Part shown: piece by piece, positions 19,744 to 28,757 of the stretch
Numbering within the stretch: the first letter of the stretch is position 1
Layout: the number at the start of each line of letters is the position of its first letter
DNA from: Piscinibacter sp943370595
GTDB taxonomy: Bacteria > Pseudomonadota > Gammaproteobacteria > Burkholderiales > Burkholderiaceae_C
Length of the DNA: 64,000 bases
Direction: 5' to 3'
Assembly: GCA_943370595.1 (NCBI GenBank)
Contig: CALRRO020000002.1
Span: forward strand, 62,001 to 126,000
Program-made: the position numbers and the translations under genes
The notes under the pieces: model-generated
Seen by the model: only the letters and a program-made list of their open reading frames with translations
Told to the model about the DNA's origin: nothing
The model's database searches: none

Positions 19744-19777
19744 CGCCGCGCTATTGTGCGGCGGCCGAATGACGCCC

Positions 19778-20284
19778 TCAACGCAGGTGCGGCGTGTCGC
19801 TCAGCTCGTTGGGGTTGCGCTCGCCCGGGGCCAGCGGGAAGTGCTGCACCAGCAGTGCGTCGACGGCGTCGATCGCGTCGTTCAGCCCCTGCTCGAACGA
19901 GCCCTGGCGGAACGCGGCTCGCATGCGCTCCATGATGGCCTGCCACTGCGCGGCATCGACGTGCCGGTTCAGGCCGCGGTCGGCGACGATCTCGATGCGG
20001 TGCTCGGCCAGCAGCAGGTAGATCAGCACGCCGTTGTTGCGCTCGGTGTCCCAGACGCGCAGCTTGCCGAACATCGTCACCGCGCGTTCGCGGGCGGTGG
20101 CGCCGCGCCACAGGTAGCTCAATGGCAGCCCGGCCTCGGCGCAGACGCGGATCTCGCCGCTGTGGCGGCGCTCGCTGGCGGCCACGCGGGCCTCGATGCG
20201 CGCCAGCGTGGCGTCGTCGAGCGCCCGCGAGAGGTCGCGCTCGTCGAGCCAGCGGTGCTTGAGGATTCTCAGCAGCTTGTTCAC
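19778..20284 (-). CDS. TPM-domain protein (second of operon)
   Basis: A 168-residue protein with a TPM (TLP18.3/Psb32/MOLO-1) fold but no signal peptide or clear membrane anchor. Motifs are RHSGEIRVCAEAGLP, NNGVLIYLLLAEHRIEIVADRGL and FRQGSFEQGLNDAI, the last two positioned about residues 84-106 and 129-142. The GTG start shares one base with the stop codon of the upstream TPM gene, so they are translationally coupled. Together with LemA this is the common lemA-ygcG-type operon of proteobacteria, whose function is still unclear. Confidence 0.8.
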   Translation of the reverse strand: MNKLLRILKHRWLDERDLSRALDDATLARIEARVAASERRHSGEIRVCAEAGLPLSYLWRGATARERAVTMFGKLRVWDTERNNGVLIYLLLAEHRIEIVADRGLNRHVDAAQWQAIMERMRAAFRQGSFEQGLNDAIDAVDALLVQHFPLAPGERNPNELSDTPHLR

Positions 20285-21192
20285 TACCAGTCCCCCGAGG
20301 CGCCGCCGCCGCCGAAGTCGCCACCGCCGCCGGAACCAAATCCGCCGCCCCCGCCACCGCCCCAGCCGCCACCGCTGCCGCCACCCCAGATGATCGGCCC
20401 GCCATGGCCGGAACTGCGCGAGACGCCGCGGCGCGACGCGCCAATGCCGAGCACCAGCACAAGGATGAGCGCGACCACGCCGACGCCGGCCGCCACCAGC
20501 ACGCTGGCGCTGAGCCACCAGCCCATGCCGCCGGCGGCACCTGCCGTGGCCAGCGAGCCGAGCTTGCGACCGAAGATGCCGGTGAGCACGGCGCCGATCA
20601 CCGGCACGGCGACGAACAGGAAGATCGCCAGGTCCTGCAGGTTGAAGCCGTGGCCCGAGGGCGGCAAGGCGCCCTTGCTCGCCGACGACGGTTCGGGCAG
20701 GCCCTCGTTGCCGATGCGCGCGTCGAGCCGGTCGATCGCGGCGTTCAGGCCGCCGGCATAGTCGCCCTTGCGGAAGGCCGGGCTGATGACTTCGCTGATG
20801 ACCTGCTTGGCGGCCAGGTCGGGCACCGCGCCTTCGAGCGACTTGGCGACTTCGATGCGCACGCGCCGGTCGTCCTTCGCGACGACGATCAAGAGGCCGT
20901 CGCCCACGGTGAGCCGGCCGATCTTCCAGGCATCGGCGACCCGCTGGCCGTAGGCCGCGATGTCTTCCGGCTGCGTGCTCGGCACCATCAGCACGACCAG
21001 CTGCGAGCCGCGCTTCGACTCCAGCGCAGCGAGCTTGGCGCTCATCGCCTCGGTCTGCGCTGCTGTCAACGTGCCGGTCTGGTCGATCACGCGGCCGGAC
21101 AGCGGCGGCACCGGCAGCACGTCCTGTGCATGACCGAGCGCCGTCACCGCCAGCAGCGCAGCGGCGACCAGGAAGCGCCACAGGCGCATCAC
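20284..21192 (-). CDS. TPM-domain membrane protein with Gly-rich tail (YgcG family)
   Basis: A 302-residue protein with a signal peptide (cleavage near LGHAQD), a periplasmic TPM domain (residues 30-160; VIDQTGTLTAAQ, GLLIVVAKDDRRVRIEV), two transmembrane helices (about 188-205 and 228-250) and a C-terminal tail of about 40 residues made almost wholly of Gly, Ser, Trp and Phe. The tail is typical of YgcG-like proteins. Two ATG codons begin the gene; either may be used. It lies 10 bases from lemA. Confidence 0.85.
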   Translation of the reverse strand: MMRLWRFLVAAALLAVTALGHAQDVLPVPPLSGRVIDQTGTLTAAQTEAMSAKLAALESKRGSQLVVLMVPSTQPEDIAAYGQRVADAWKIGRLTVGDGLLIVVAKDDRRVRIEVAKSLEGAVPDLAAKQVISEVISPAFRKGDYAGGLNAAIDRLDARIGNEGLPEPSSASKGALPPSGHGFNLQDLAIFLFVAVPVIGAVLTGIFGRKLGSLATAGAAGGMGWWLSASVLVAAGVGVVALILVLVLGIGASRRGVSRSSGHGGPIIWGGGSGGGWGGGGGGGFGSGGGGDFGGGGASGDW

Positions 21193-21202
21193 GGGCTCCG
21201 GC

Positions 21203-21823
21203 TTACTTCGACGCCGGCTTCTCGAAGCTCACCGCCGGCGGCTGCGAGATCTGCGCCTCGTTCTGCACGGTGAAGTTCTCCTTCACCTTGTAGCTGAACA
21301 GCATGGCGGTCAGATTGGTCGGGAAGCTGCGCGCGAGCACGTTGTAGTCCTGCACCGCCTTCACGTAGCGGCCGCGCGCCACGGTGATGCGGTTCTCGGT
21401 GCCCTCGAGCTGCACGCGCAGGTCCTGGAAGCCCTGGTTGGCCTTCAGGTTCGGGTAGTTCTCGGTGACCACCAGCAGGCGCGACAGCGCGCTCGAGAGC
21501 TCGCCCTGCGCAGCCTGGAATTTCTGGAACGCCGCCGGGTCGTTGATCAGCTCCGGCGTGGCCTGGATCGACGTGGCCTTGGCGCGCGCCTCGACCACCT
21601 TGGTCAGGGTCTCCTGCTCGAAGTTTGCCTCGCCCTTGACGGTGGCGACGATGTTCGGGATCAGGTCGGCACGCCGCTGGTACTGGTTCAGCACTTCCGA
21701 CCAGGCCGACTTGGTCTGCTCGTCCAGGCGCTGGAAGTCGTTGTAGCCGCAGCCGGTCAGCGCCAGCGCGGTGGTCAGCGAGGCGATGATCGCGAGCAGG
21801 CGACGCGAGATCGAGAAGGTCAT
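21203..21823 (-). CDS. LemA family lipoprotein
   Basis: A 206-residue LemA protein. It has a lipoprotein-like signal (LALTGC, Cys24-25 region), then the family core YNDFQRLDEQTKSAWSEVLN, RRADLIPNIVATVKG, and the NYPNLKANQGFQDL block at about residues 123-136. LemA proteins are mostly helical, anchored by the N-terminus and found with TPM proteins; the cellular role is unsettled. It is the first gene of the three-gene LemA-TPM-TPM operon. Confidence 0.9.
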   Translation of the reverse strand: MTFSISRRLLAIIASLTTALALTGCGYNDFQRLDEQTKSAWSEVLNQYQRRADLIPNIVATVKGEANFEQETLTKVVEARAKATSIQATPELINDPAAFQKFQAAQGELSSALSRLLVVTENYPNLKANQGFQDLRVQLEGTENRITVARGRYVKAVQDYNVLARSFPTNLTAMLFSYKVKENFTVQNEAQISQPPAVSFEKPASK

Positions 21824-21912
21824 GGTCGGTTCCCCCTGTGAAGCGCGGCGATGGTACCCCGCGCCCCACGATATGGGACTGCTTCAGCGCATTTCAATTG
21901 CGCCCGCCGCAA

Positions 21913-23205
21913 TCACGCCTTCGCCAGTGCCGCGTCCAGGTCCGCGCGCAGGTCGTCGATGTGCTCGATGCCAACGCTCAGGCGCACCGTCTCCTCGCTG
22001 ACGCCGGACTTCTTCAGCTCCTCGGGCGAGAGTTGGCGGTGCGTCGTCGAGGCCGGGTGCGTGGCCAGCGACTTGGCGTCGCCGATGTTGACCAGGCGGG
22101 TGAACAGCTGCAGCGCGTCGAGGAAACGTTCGCCACCGGCGCGGCCGCCCTTGACCCCGAAGGTCAGCAGGCCGGAGGCGCGCCCGCCCATCTGCGACTT
22201 CACCAGCGCATGGTCCGGGTGGTCCTCCAGCCCGGCGTAGTTGACCCAGCTCACCGTCGGGTGGGCCTTCAGGTGGCGCGCCACGGCGAGCGCGTTCTCG
22301 CTGATGCGCTCCATGCGCAGCGACAGCGTCTCGATGCCCTGCAGGATCTGCCAGGCATTGAACGGCGAGATCGCTGCGCCCATGTTGCGCAGCGGCACCA
22401 CTCGCGCGCGGCCGATGTAGGCCGCCGGGCCGAGCGCCTCGGTGTAGACCACGCCGTGGTAGCTGACGTCGGGTTCGTTCAGGCGCCTGAAGCGCGCCTT
22501 GTGCTGCGCCCAGGGGAACTTGCCCGAGTCGACGATCGCACCGCCGATGCTGGTGCCGTGGCCGCCGAGGTACTTGGTCAGCGAGTGCACGACGATGTCG
22601 GCCCCATGCTCGAACGGGCGGCACAGGTAGGGGCTGGGCACCGTGTTGTCGACGATCAGCGGCACGCCGTGCGCATGCGCGATCTTCGCGATCGCCGCGA
22701 TGTCGGTGATGTTGCCCTGCGGGTTGCCGAGCGACTCGACGAAGATCGCCTTCGTTCGATCGTCGATCAGCGGCTCGAAGCTCTTCGGGTCGCGGTAGTC
22801 GGCGAAGCGTGTCTGCACGCCGAACTGCGGCAGCGTGTGTGCGAACAGGTTGTAGGTGCCGCCGTACAGCGCGCTGCTGGCGACGATGTTGTCGCCGGCT
22901 TCGGTGATGGTCTGGATGGCGTAGGTGACCGCCGCCTGGCCCGAGGCCAGCGCCAGCGCCGCGATGCCGCCTTCCAGCGCGGCGACACGCTCCTCGAGCA
23001 CCGCCTGCGTCGGGTTCATGATGCGGGTGTAGATGTTGCCCGGCACCTTCAGGTCGAACAGGTCGGCACCGTGCTGCGCGCTGTCGAACGCGTAGGCCAC
23101 CGTCTGGTAGAGCGGCACGGCCACGGCATGGGTGGTCGGGTCGGGCACGTAGCCGGCGTGGACGGACTTGGTCTCGAAGCGCCATTGGCTGGTGTCGCGG
23201 GTCAT
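21913..23205 (-). CDS. metY: O-acetylhomoserine aminocarboxypropyltransferase (sulfhydrylase)
   Basis: A 430-residue PLP enzyme of the Cys/Met metabolism family. The PLP lysine is K211 in HSLTKYLGGHGTS; the phosphate-binding region is SGQAAVTYAI and the active-site tyrosine/arginine region is GNIYTRIMNPTQ. Length (about 430) and the insert before the C-terminus separate MetY from the shorter cystathionine gamma-synthases. It makes homocysteine from O-acetylhomoserine and sulfide. The ATG at 23205 has an AGGAGA-type site. It stands alone, divergent from a Rossmann-type gene. Confidence 0.92.
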   Translation of the reverse strand: MTRDTSQWRFETKSVHAGYVPDPTTHAVAVPLYQTVAYAFDSAQHGADLFDLKVPGNIYTRIMNPTQAVLEERVAALEGGIAALALASGQAAVTYAIQTITEAGDNIVASSALYGGTYNLFAHTLPQFGVQTRFADYRDPKSFEPLIDDRTKAIFVESLGNPQGNITDIAAIAKIAHAHGVPLIVDNTVPSPYLCRPFEHGADIVVHSLTKYLGGHGTSIGGAIVDSGKFPWAQHKARFRRLNEPDVSYHGVVYTEALGPAAYIGRARVVPLRNMGAAISPFNAWQILQGIETLSLRMERISENALAVARHLKAHPTVSWVNYAGLEDHPDHALVKSQMGGRASGLLTFGVKGGRAGGERFLDALQLFTRLVNIGDAKSLATHPASTTHRQLSPEELKKSGVSEETVRLSVGIEHIDDLRADLDAALAKA

Positions 23206-23279
23206 CGGGGTCTCCTTGTCGTTCGGGGGGATGGCGAGTCTATGCGCGGCAGAGGGGCGACAGCCGCCAGAATCCGCCC

Positions 23280-24062
23280 ATGGATATGCTGAATCAGGCC
23301 TTGCGCGCCGGGCGGGGCGATGCCACGGCACCGAAGCCGCTGCGCCACGGCACCTGGGTGGCCGGCGGCGGCGGTGCGCTCGGCGCGGCGGTGCTCGAGG
23401 CGCTGCTGGCCTCGCGGGCCTTCGCACCGGTGCGCGTGCTGGTGACGCAGGACTTCCACGCCACCGTGCAGGGCCTGCAGACGCAGGACGTCGCCACGCT
23501 GCCCGAGGCCGCCGGCCTGCCGTTGGCGGTGATCGTGTTCGACAAGGCGCGCCACGCGAACGGCCGCGAGGCGGCGTTCTGGCAGCCGCCGCCGGGCGGT
23601 CTGCTCGCGCTGGCGACGCAGCTGCACGCCAGCGGCACGCGCCACGTGATCGTGGTGCTGCCGCACGACGGGGCCGCGCTGCCGCAAGCGCTCAAGGCCG
23701 GCATCGCCAACCTCGACGAACAGGCGGTGGCCGCGCTGGGCTTCGAGCATGTGGTGCTGGTGCGCACCGCGCAGCGGCCCGAGTCGCTCGATCGCCCCGG
23801 CCTGCAGCGCGTGGCCGACGTGGTGCTGGCGCAGCTGCGCCTGATGGTGCCGCAGCGCGACCAGCCGGTGCGGCCGGTGAAGGTGGCCGCGCTGGTGGCG
23901 GCACTCGCCCGCGCGCTACCCGCGAGCCCCGCCGGCACGCGCGTGATGGCGCCGGAATGGGTGTGGCAGGCGGCGCAGGGTGGCGATGTCGATGCGCTGG
24001 TGGCCGGCTGGCTCGGCGGCGCGGCACTGCCGGCGATGTCCGGCGGCAGAATGCGGCTGTGA
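23280..24062 (+). CDS. Rossmann-like NAD(P)-binding protein of unknown function
   Basis: A 260-residue protein. The nucleotide-binding glycine loop is VAGGGGALGAAVLEALL (residues 27-43), as in atypical short-chain dehydrogenases. Later strands are recognisable (HVIVVLPHDG, HVVLVRTAQRPES), but the YxxxK active-site pair of true dehydrogenases is absent. It may be a sensor or a scaffold. Two ATG codons, 23280 and 23286, are possible starts. The S9 peptidase gene begins 53 bases downstream. Confidence 0.65.
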   Translation: MDMLNQALRAGRGDATAPKPLRHGTWVAGGGGALGAAVLEALLASRAFAPVRVLVTQDFHATVQGLQTQDVATLPEAAGLPLAVIVFDKARHANGREAAFWQPPPGGLLALATQLHASGTRHVIVVLPHDGAALPQALKAGIANLDEQAVAALGFEHVVLVRTAQRPESLDRPGLQRVADVVLAQLRLMVPQRDQPVRPVKVAALVAALARALPASPAGTRVMAPEWVWQAAQGGDVDALVAGWLGGAALPAMSGGRMRL

Positions 24063-24115
24063 CGCCAGGCGGGCCGGCAACGCACCGGGGCCGCGCAAGA
24101 TTCAGGGAGAGATGC

Positions 24116-26122
24116 ATGAGTGTCGTTCGCCACAGCGGCGGCATCACCCGCGCGGGATGCCTGGTCGCGTTGATCGCTGCGCTGGCCACACCACTGCAGG
24201 CTGCTGAACCCGCAGTGCCGGTGGAAGCCTTCTTCCGCCATGCCGACATGGACGAGGTGGCGCTGTCGCCCTCCGGCCGCCGCCTGGCGCTGACCTCCAG
24301 CCTCGGCCGCGAGCGGGTCGCCCTGGCCGTCTACGACCTCGAAGGCGACCCGCAGCCTCGCCTGGCCGCGCGCTTCAGCGATGCCGACGTGTTCAGCTTC
24401 CAGTGGGTCAACGACGACCTGCTGGTGTTCGACCTTGCAGACCGCACGCTCGGCGGCGGCGACCAGCGACGCGCACCCGGGCTGTTCAGCGTCCGGGCCG
24501 ACGGCACCGAGATGCGCCCGCTGGTGCGCATGCGCGACGACTTCATCGTCGCCGGGCGGGTCGACGAGAAGGTGCTCGACTGGGACCATTCCCTGCTGCA
24601 GGTGCCGCAGACCGGCGGCAGCAGCGTGATCGTCGGCCGGCGCGTGCGAAACAGCACGCGCGACCTCCAGGAGATCCTGCCGATCACGCTGGACGTGCGC
24701 ACATCGCAGACGCGCACGCTGTCGCTGGGCGCGCCGGCGGACTCGCGGTACTGGTGGTTCGACGCCACCGGCCGTGCCTGGCTGGTGGCGAGCGTTCGCG
24801 ACGGCCGCACCACCTTCCACTGGCGTGCCGAGGAGAACGGCCCGTGGAAGGCGATCGCCAGCGCCGACTCGCTGAACGTGCCGTTCTGGCCGCATGCCGT
24901 GGACAGCAGCGGGCAGCTGTTCGTCACCGCCTCGCGCGGCGCGGCCGGCTACTCGGCGCTGTACCGCTTCGACTTCGCCAGCGGCCGGCCGGAGAACGAG
25001 CCGCTGGTCAGCACGCCCGGCTTCGACTTCGCCGGCCAGCTGGTCGGCTCGCACGGCGACGGTCGCACGCTCGGTGTGCGCACCACCACCGACGCCGAAC
25101 TGACGGTCTGGTTCGACCCGCGCCTGAAGCAGTTGCAGGCAGCGGTCGACGCGCGCCTGCCGGGCCGCGTCAATCGCATGAGCTGCCGCCGCTGCACCGC
25201 CGACGATCCGGTCGTGCTGGTGCGCTCCTGGTCCGACCGCCACCCGGGCGAGTACTGGGTCTACCGGCCGAAGGGCGAGCGCTGGCAGCGTGTGGGCGGC
25301 GTGCGCGACGCCATCGATCCGCGTCGCATGGGCACGCTGGACCTGCACCGCATCAAGGCGCGCGACGGGCTGGAGATGCCGGTGTGGGTGACCCAGCCGG
25401 CCGGGCCGCCGCAGCGCCAGCGGCCGGCCGTGGTGCTGGTGCATGGCGGGCCGTGGCTGCGCGGCGAACACTGGCACTGGAACGCGATGGCGCAGTTCCT
25501 CGCCTCGCGCGGCTACGTTGTGATCGCGCCAGAGTTCCGCGGCAGCGCGGGCTACGGCCGGCGCCACGAACGCGCTGGCTGGAAACAATGGGGCTTGGCG
25601 ATGCAGGACGACGTGGCCGACGCACTGGCCTGGGCCGTCGGGCAGGGCTGGGTCGATCCGGCCCGTGTCTGCATCGCCGGCGGCAGCTACGGTGGCTACG
25701 CCACGCTGATGGGCCTGGCCCGCCACCCGCAGGCCTACCGCTGCGGCGTGGCCTGGGCCGGCGTCACCGACCCGCGGCTGATGTTCGGCCTGCACTGGAT
25801 CAATGACATCTCGCAGGAGCACCAGCGCCATTCGCTGCCCGCGATGCTGGGTGACCCGAAGGCCGATGCCGCGCAGCTCGCCGCCACCGCGCCGGTGGAT
25901 CTGGCCGGGCGCATCAAGGCACCGGTGCTGCTGGCGCATGGCGCTCGCGACAGCCGCGTGCCGCTGGAGCATGGCGAGCGCATGCGCGACGCGCTGCGAG
26001 AAGCCGGCAACCCGCCGGAGTGGGTGCTGTACCCCGACGAGGCGCACGGCTGGTTCAAGGAGGGCACGCGCATCGACTTCGCGCGCCGCATGGAAGCCTT
26101 CCTCGCCCAGCATCTGAAGTGA
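24116..26122 (+). CDS. S9-family prolyl oligopeptidase-type serine peptidase, secreted
   Basis: A 668-residue protein with a signal peptide (cleavage near LQAAEP, residue 30), a beta-propeller-like middle part, and a C-terminal alpha/beta-hydrolase domain from about 430. The catalytic triad is readable: Ser in GGSYGGYATL, Asp in GARDSRVP, His in DEAHGWF. The oxyanion region is VLVHGGPWLRG. These enzymes trim peptides in the periplasm or outside. GGGAGA precedes the start. It ends seven bases from the convergent transglycosylase gene. Confidence 0.88.
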   Translation: MSVVRHSGGITRAGCLVALIAALATPLQAAEPAVPVEAFFRHADMDEVALSPSGRRLALTSSLGRERVALAVYDLEGDPQPRLAARFSDADVFSFQWVNDDLLVFDLADRTLGGGDQRRAPGLFSVRADGTEMRPLVRMRDDFIVAGRVDEKVLDWDHSLLQVPQTGGSSVIVGRRVRNSTRDLQEILPITLDVRTSQTRTLSLGAPADSRYWWFDATGRAWLVASVRDGRTTFHWRAEENGPWKAIASADSLNVPFWPHAVDSSGQLFVTASRGAAGYSALYRFDFASGRPENEPLVSTPGFDFAGQLVGSHGDGRTLGVRTTTDAELTVWFDPRLKQLQAAVDARLPGRVNRMSCRRCTADDPVVLVRSWSDRHPGEYWVYRPKGERWQRVGGVRDAIDPRRMGTLDLHRIKARDGLEMPVWVTQPAGPPQRQRPAVVLVHGGPWLRGEHWHWNAMAQFLASRGYVVIAPEFRGSAGYGRRHERAGWKQWGLAMQDDVADALAWAVGQGWVDPARVCIAGGSYGGYATLMGLARHPQAYRCGVAWAGVTDPRLMFGLHWINDISQEHQRHSLPAMLGDPKADAAQLAATAPVDLAGRIKAPVLLAHGARDSRVPLEHGERMRDALREAGNPPEWVLYPDEAHGWFKEGTRIDFARRMEAFLAQHLK

Positions 26123-26129
26123 GGCGCGC

Positions 26130-27383
26130 TCAGCGCCGCCCTACCGGCGGCCGCCAGCTGACCAGCGCGTCGAGCTCGGCCTCGCGGCGCTCGCGCGGCA
26201 GGCGCTTGATGCCCTTGAGCACCCAGGCGGCACGCTCGCGCGCCGCGTCTTCCTCGACGGCCCAGCGGCGCAGCTGCTGGTCGGGGTTGACCAGCAGGCT
26301 GGCCAGCCAGGCGGCCTCGCGCGGCTTGAGCTGGTTGGCGGGCTTGCCGAGGTGGTGGCGCGCAGCGGCTTCCGCACCGCAGATGCCATCGCCCCAGGGC
26401 AGCACCGCCAGGTAGAGCTGCAGGATGCGGCCCTTGCCCAGCGTGCGCTCCATCTCCACTGCGTACAGCCATTCGCGCAGCTTGCGTGCGGGGTCGCGCG
26501 CATCGCCGGTGTAGAGCAGCTTGGCGAGCTGCTGGGTGATGGTGCTGGCGCCTTGCAGGGCCTCGCCGTCGCGCTGGTTGGCCTTCAGCACCGCGACCCA
26601 GGCGTCGAGCTCGTAGCCGGGGTGCTCGAAGAAGCGCTGGTCCTCGGCGGCGATCACCGCGTTCTGGATCCAGCCCTCGATGCGGCCGGCCGCCGGCTGC
26701 GGTCGGCAGCGCGCGCTCGCGTCGGCATCGCGCAAGGACTCGGTGCCCAGGCCGTCGACCGACACGTCCGACAGCACCGGCTTGAGCTTGCCGAGCTGCA
26801 GGCCCTGCGCATTCCAGGTCGCCTCGGCGCGCAGTGACACGCTGCCCTCGACGCGCGCCTGTCGCGCCTCGGGCACGGCGTCGCCGAACACTGCGAGCAG
26901 CCGGCTCAGCGGAGTCGTGGGCAGTTCGGCCTGCAGCTGCAATGCATCGCGCTTCAGCTCGGCACGCCAGGCCACGCTGACCGGCTCGGCGCCCCTGCCG
27001 ATGCGCAGCGTGCCGTCGAAGCGATCTGCGCCGCGCACGTTGATGCGCAGGCGCGCCGCCTCGATCACCAGCGGCTGCGGGCCCAATGCGTCGAGCTGCA
27101 CCCGGCACGGCGCGCAGTGCGCCTCCAGCGTGTGCTCGTCGATGCGCTGCAGCTGCCAGCCGGCGATGCGGCGGCCGTCGAGCTGCGGTAGCGCCAGCGG
27201 GTGGCTGGCCCAGCGCAGCAGCGTCGGCACGCTCGCGCTGCGCTCGATGCGACCGAACTTCAGCGTGGTTGCCCATTCGCCCGGCTGCGGCGCCAGCGCG
27301 CGCATCGTCAGCAGCACCATCGCGGCGCCGATCAGCAGCACAGCGATCAGCAGGCCGAGCAGGAACAAGAGGATCTTCTTCAT
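26130..27383 (-). CDS. GT51 peptidoglycan transglycosylase-like protein of the exosortase operon
   Basis: A 417-residue membrane protein. An N-terminal helix (3-27) is followed by some 200 residues that I do not recognise, then a GT51 domain: the catalytic glutamate motif AAEDQRFFEHPG, and QGASTITQQLAKLLY, LYLAVLPWGDGICGAE and AAWLASLLVNP. GT51 domains polymerise lipid II glycan chains. Unlike MtgA (about 240 residues) it has the large N-terminal insertion, and there is no transpeptidase domain. Its ATG overlaps the stop of the upstream EpsI-like gene by one base, so it belongs to the exosortase operon. A role in opening or modifying the wall where the sorted protein sits is an inference. Confidence 0.8.
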   Translation of the reverse strand: MKKILLFLLGLLIAVLLIGAAMVLLTMRALAPQPGEWATTLKFGRIERSASVPTLLRWASHPLALPQLDGRRIAGWQLQRIDEHTLEAHCAPCRVQLDALGPQPLVIEAARLRINVRGADRFDGTLRIGRGAEPVSVAWRAELKRDALQLQAELPTTPLSRLLAVFGDAVPEARQARVEGSVSLRAEATWNAQGLQLGKLKPVLSDVSVDGLGTESLRDADASARCRPQPAAGRIEGWIQNAVIAAEDQRFFEHPGYELDAWVAVLKANQRDGEALQGASTITQQLAKLLYTGDARDPARKLREWLYAVEMERTLGKGRILQLYLAVLPWGDGICGAEAAARHHLGKPANQLKPREAAWLASLLVNPDQQLRRWAVEEDAARERAAWVLKGIKRLPRERREAELDALVSWRPPVGRR

Positions 27384-27919
27384 CACAGACTCTCCACCAC
27401 GGTGACGGCCTGCCACGGCCCGCGCGACTGCCCGAGCGTGGCGGCCCAGAACCAAGACGACGGGTCGACGAAGGCCGTGCCGTCGCCCGCCTCGATGCGC
27501 TCGCACACGCGCAGGCGCTGGCCGTCCGCGCCGACGGCCTCGAAGCAGCGCCACAGGCGTTGCTGGCCGTCGTGCTCGAGCTGCGTCTGCGCGATGCGCC
27601 AGCCCAGGCCGCGGAAGCAGTCGGCCGCCGGATGCAGCATGCGGGTCGGTTGATCGACGCGGCGCATCACCAGCACACGCTCGCCGTCGGAGAAGCGCGC
27701 GATCGCGCCGGGAAAGCGTGCCGCGAAACGCTGCTCGACCGCGCTGATCGCCAGCGGGCGCAGCGTGCGGCCGTCCCACTGTGTCGGCCACTCGACGTGG
27801 CGCGCGTTCTCCTGCACCGGCGAGGCCGGCGCGAACAGCGGCAGCGCCGCCGTCAGCGCGATCGCCAGCATGGCGAGTGCCGGCCAGTGCCTGGACCAAG
27901 GGTTAGGCCAGAGCCGCAT
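27383..27919 (-). CDS. EpsI-like exosortase-associated protein
   Basis: A 178-residue protein with one N-terminal membrane helix (14-32) and a periplasmic domain. The motifs RFPGAIARFSDGERVLVMR, PTRMLHPAADCFRGLGW and SSWFWAATLG recall EpsI/exosortase-associated proteins, which accompany exosortases or are fused to their C-terminus. Its ATG lies inside the last 17 bases of the exosortase gene and its stop overlaps the transglycosylase start. Function is unknown; help in substrate processing is inferred from linkage. Confidence 0.65.
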   Translation of the reverse strand: MRLWPNPWSRHWPALAMLAIALTAALPLFAPASPVQENARHVEWPTQWDGRTLRPLAISAVEQRFAARFPGAIARFSDGERVLVMRRVDQPTRMLHPAADCFRGLGWRIAQTQLEHDGQQRLWRCFEAVGADGQRLRVCERIEAGDGTAFVDPSSWFWAATLGQSRGPWQAVTVVESL

Positions 27920-28757
27920 GCGACCTCCTCGTCATCAGCGCGATCACCGCCGTGCAGACCAGCGCCAACGCGACGAGGCCGATGCCTTCGTGCAGCGATT
28001 GGGCGAGGCCTTGCGGGCGCGATTCCAGCGCCACCAGCACGGTGTTGCGCAGCACGTTGCCGATCAGCACGATCCCGCCGACGGCCGGCAGGCGGCGCAG
28101 GAACGTGCCGTCGCGCAACGCCACCAGAGCCGCCACCGCACAGGCGCAGAACCAGGCCATCCAGGCCATCTGCACGCCCGAGCACGGCGCGTCGACGATC
28201 ACCAGCTGGCCACGCACCAGCATCGCCGTGCCGCTGCGCTCGGCCGCGATCCCGAGGCCTTGCAGCAGCCAGGCGCTGATCTGCGCGGTCAGCACGCGCA
28301 GCGGGTAGCCGCCGTAGTACTGCAGCGAGGCGATCCAGGGCAGCGTGAGCACGACCAGCCCGGCCAGCGGCAGGCGCGGGCCGCTGGCCGGCAGCCAGGC
28401 CATCAGCGCTGCGCCCAACGACAACGCGGCGAGCAGCGCGCAGGCCAGCGGGGGCAGCCACCACAGCGCGATGTTGGCGCCGATGCCAAGCAGCACGCCC
28501 GCGGCCAGCCAACCGGTCTGCGGTGCCACGCGCAGGCTGTTCGCACGCAGCGCAACCAGCCACAGCAGCGCCGCAGCGGCGGCCAGGCCGAGCGGCTCGT
28601 CGGAGCCGTCCTGCACGCGCCTCGCCATCCACAGGCCGTGGGGCCACAGCGCGAGCGCCTGCAGCGTGAGCCAGGCGGCCGGCGACAGGTAGGACGGCCG
28701 GCAGGCCACCGTCGCCGGGCCTGCCGCGGCCGGGCGCTGGAAGGTGAGCGTGGCCAT
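27903..28757 (-). CDS. Exosortase (PEP-CTERM sorting transpeptidase)
   Basis: A 284-residue polytopic membrane protein with about eight helices. All three exosortase catalytic residues can be placed: Cys192 in VDAPCSGVQMAW, Arg237 in GNVLRNTVLV and His256 in SLHEGIGLV. Exosortases cut PEP-CTERM tails at the inner membrane and hand the protein on for surface attachment. The subtype is uncertain; it is not flanked by the exopolysaccharide genes of the EpsH (XrtA) type. The start overlaps the stop of the VIT/vWA gene (ATGA), so substrate and enzyme are translated in a coupled way. The N-terminal soluble lead of 20 residues is longer than usual. Confidence 0.9.
   Translation of the reverse strand: MATLTFQRPAAAGPATVACRPSYLSPAAWLTLQALALWPHGLWMARRVQDGSDEPLGLAAAAALLWLVALRANSLRVAPQTGWLAAGVLLGIGANIALWWLPPLACALLAALSLGAALMAWLPASGPRLPLAGLVVLTLPWIASLQYYGGYPLRVLTAQISAWLLQGLGIAAERSGTAMLVRGQLVIVDAPCSGVQMAWMAWFCACAVAALVALRDGTFLRRLPAVGGIVLIGNVLRNTVLVALESRPQGLAQSLHEGIGLVALALVCTAVIALMTRRSHAALA

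Noticed and set aside
18163..19935. 590-residue plus-strand frame opposite the MalT-like gene
   Set aside because: Gln/Arg/His-rich shadow text; the minus strand has a P-loop and LuxR helix-turn-helix.
23294..26113. 939-residue minus-strand frame opposite the S9 peptidase
   Set aside because: Shadow frame; the plus strand carries an intact catalytic triad and signal peptide.
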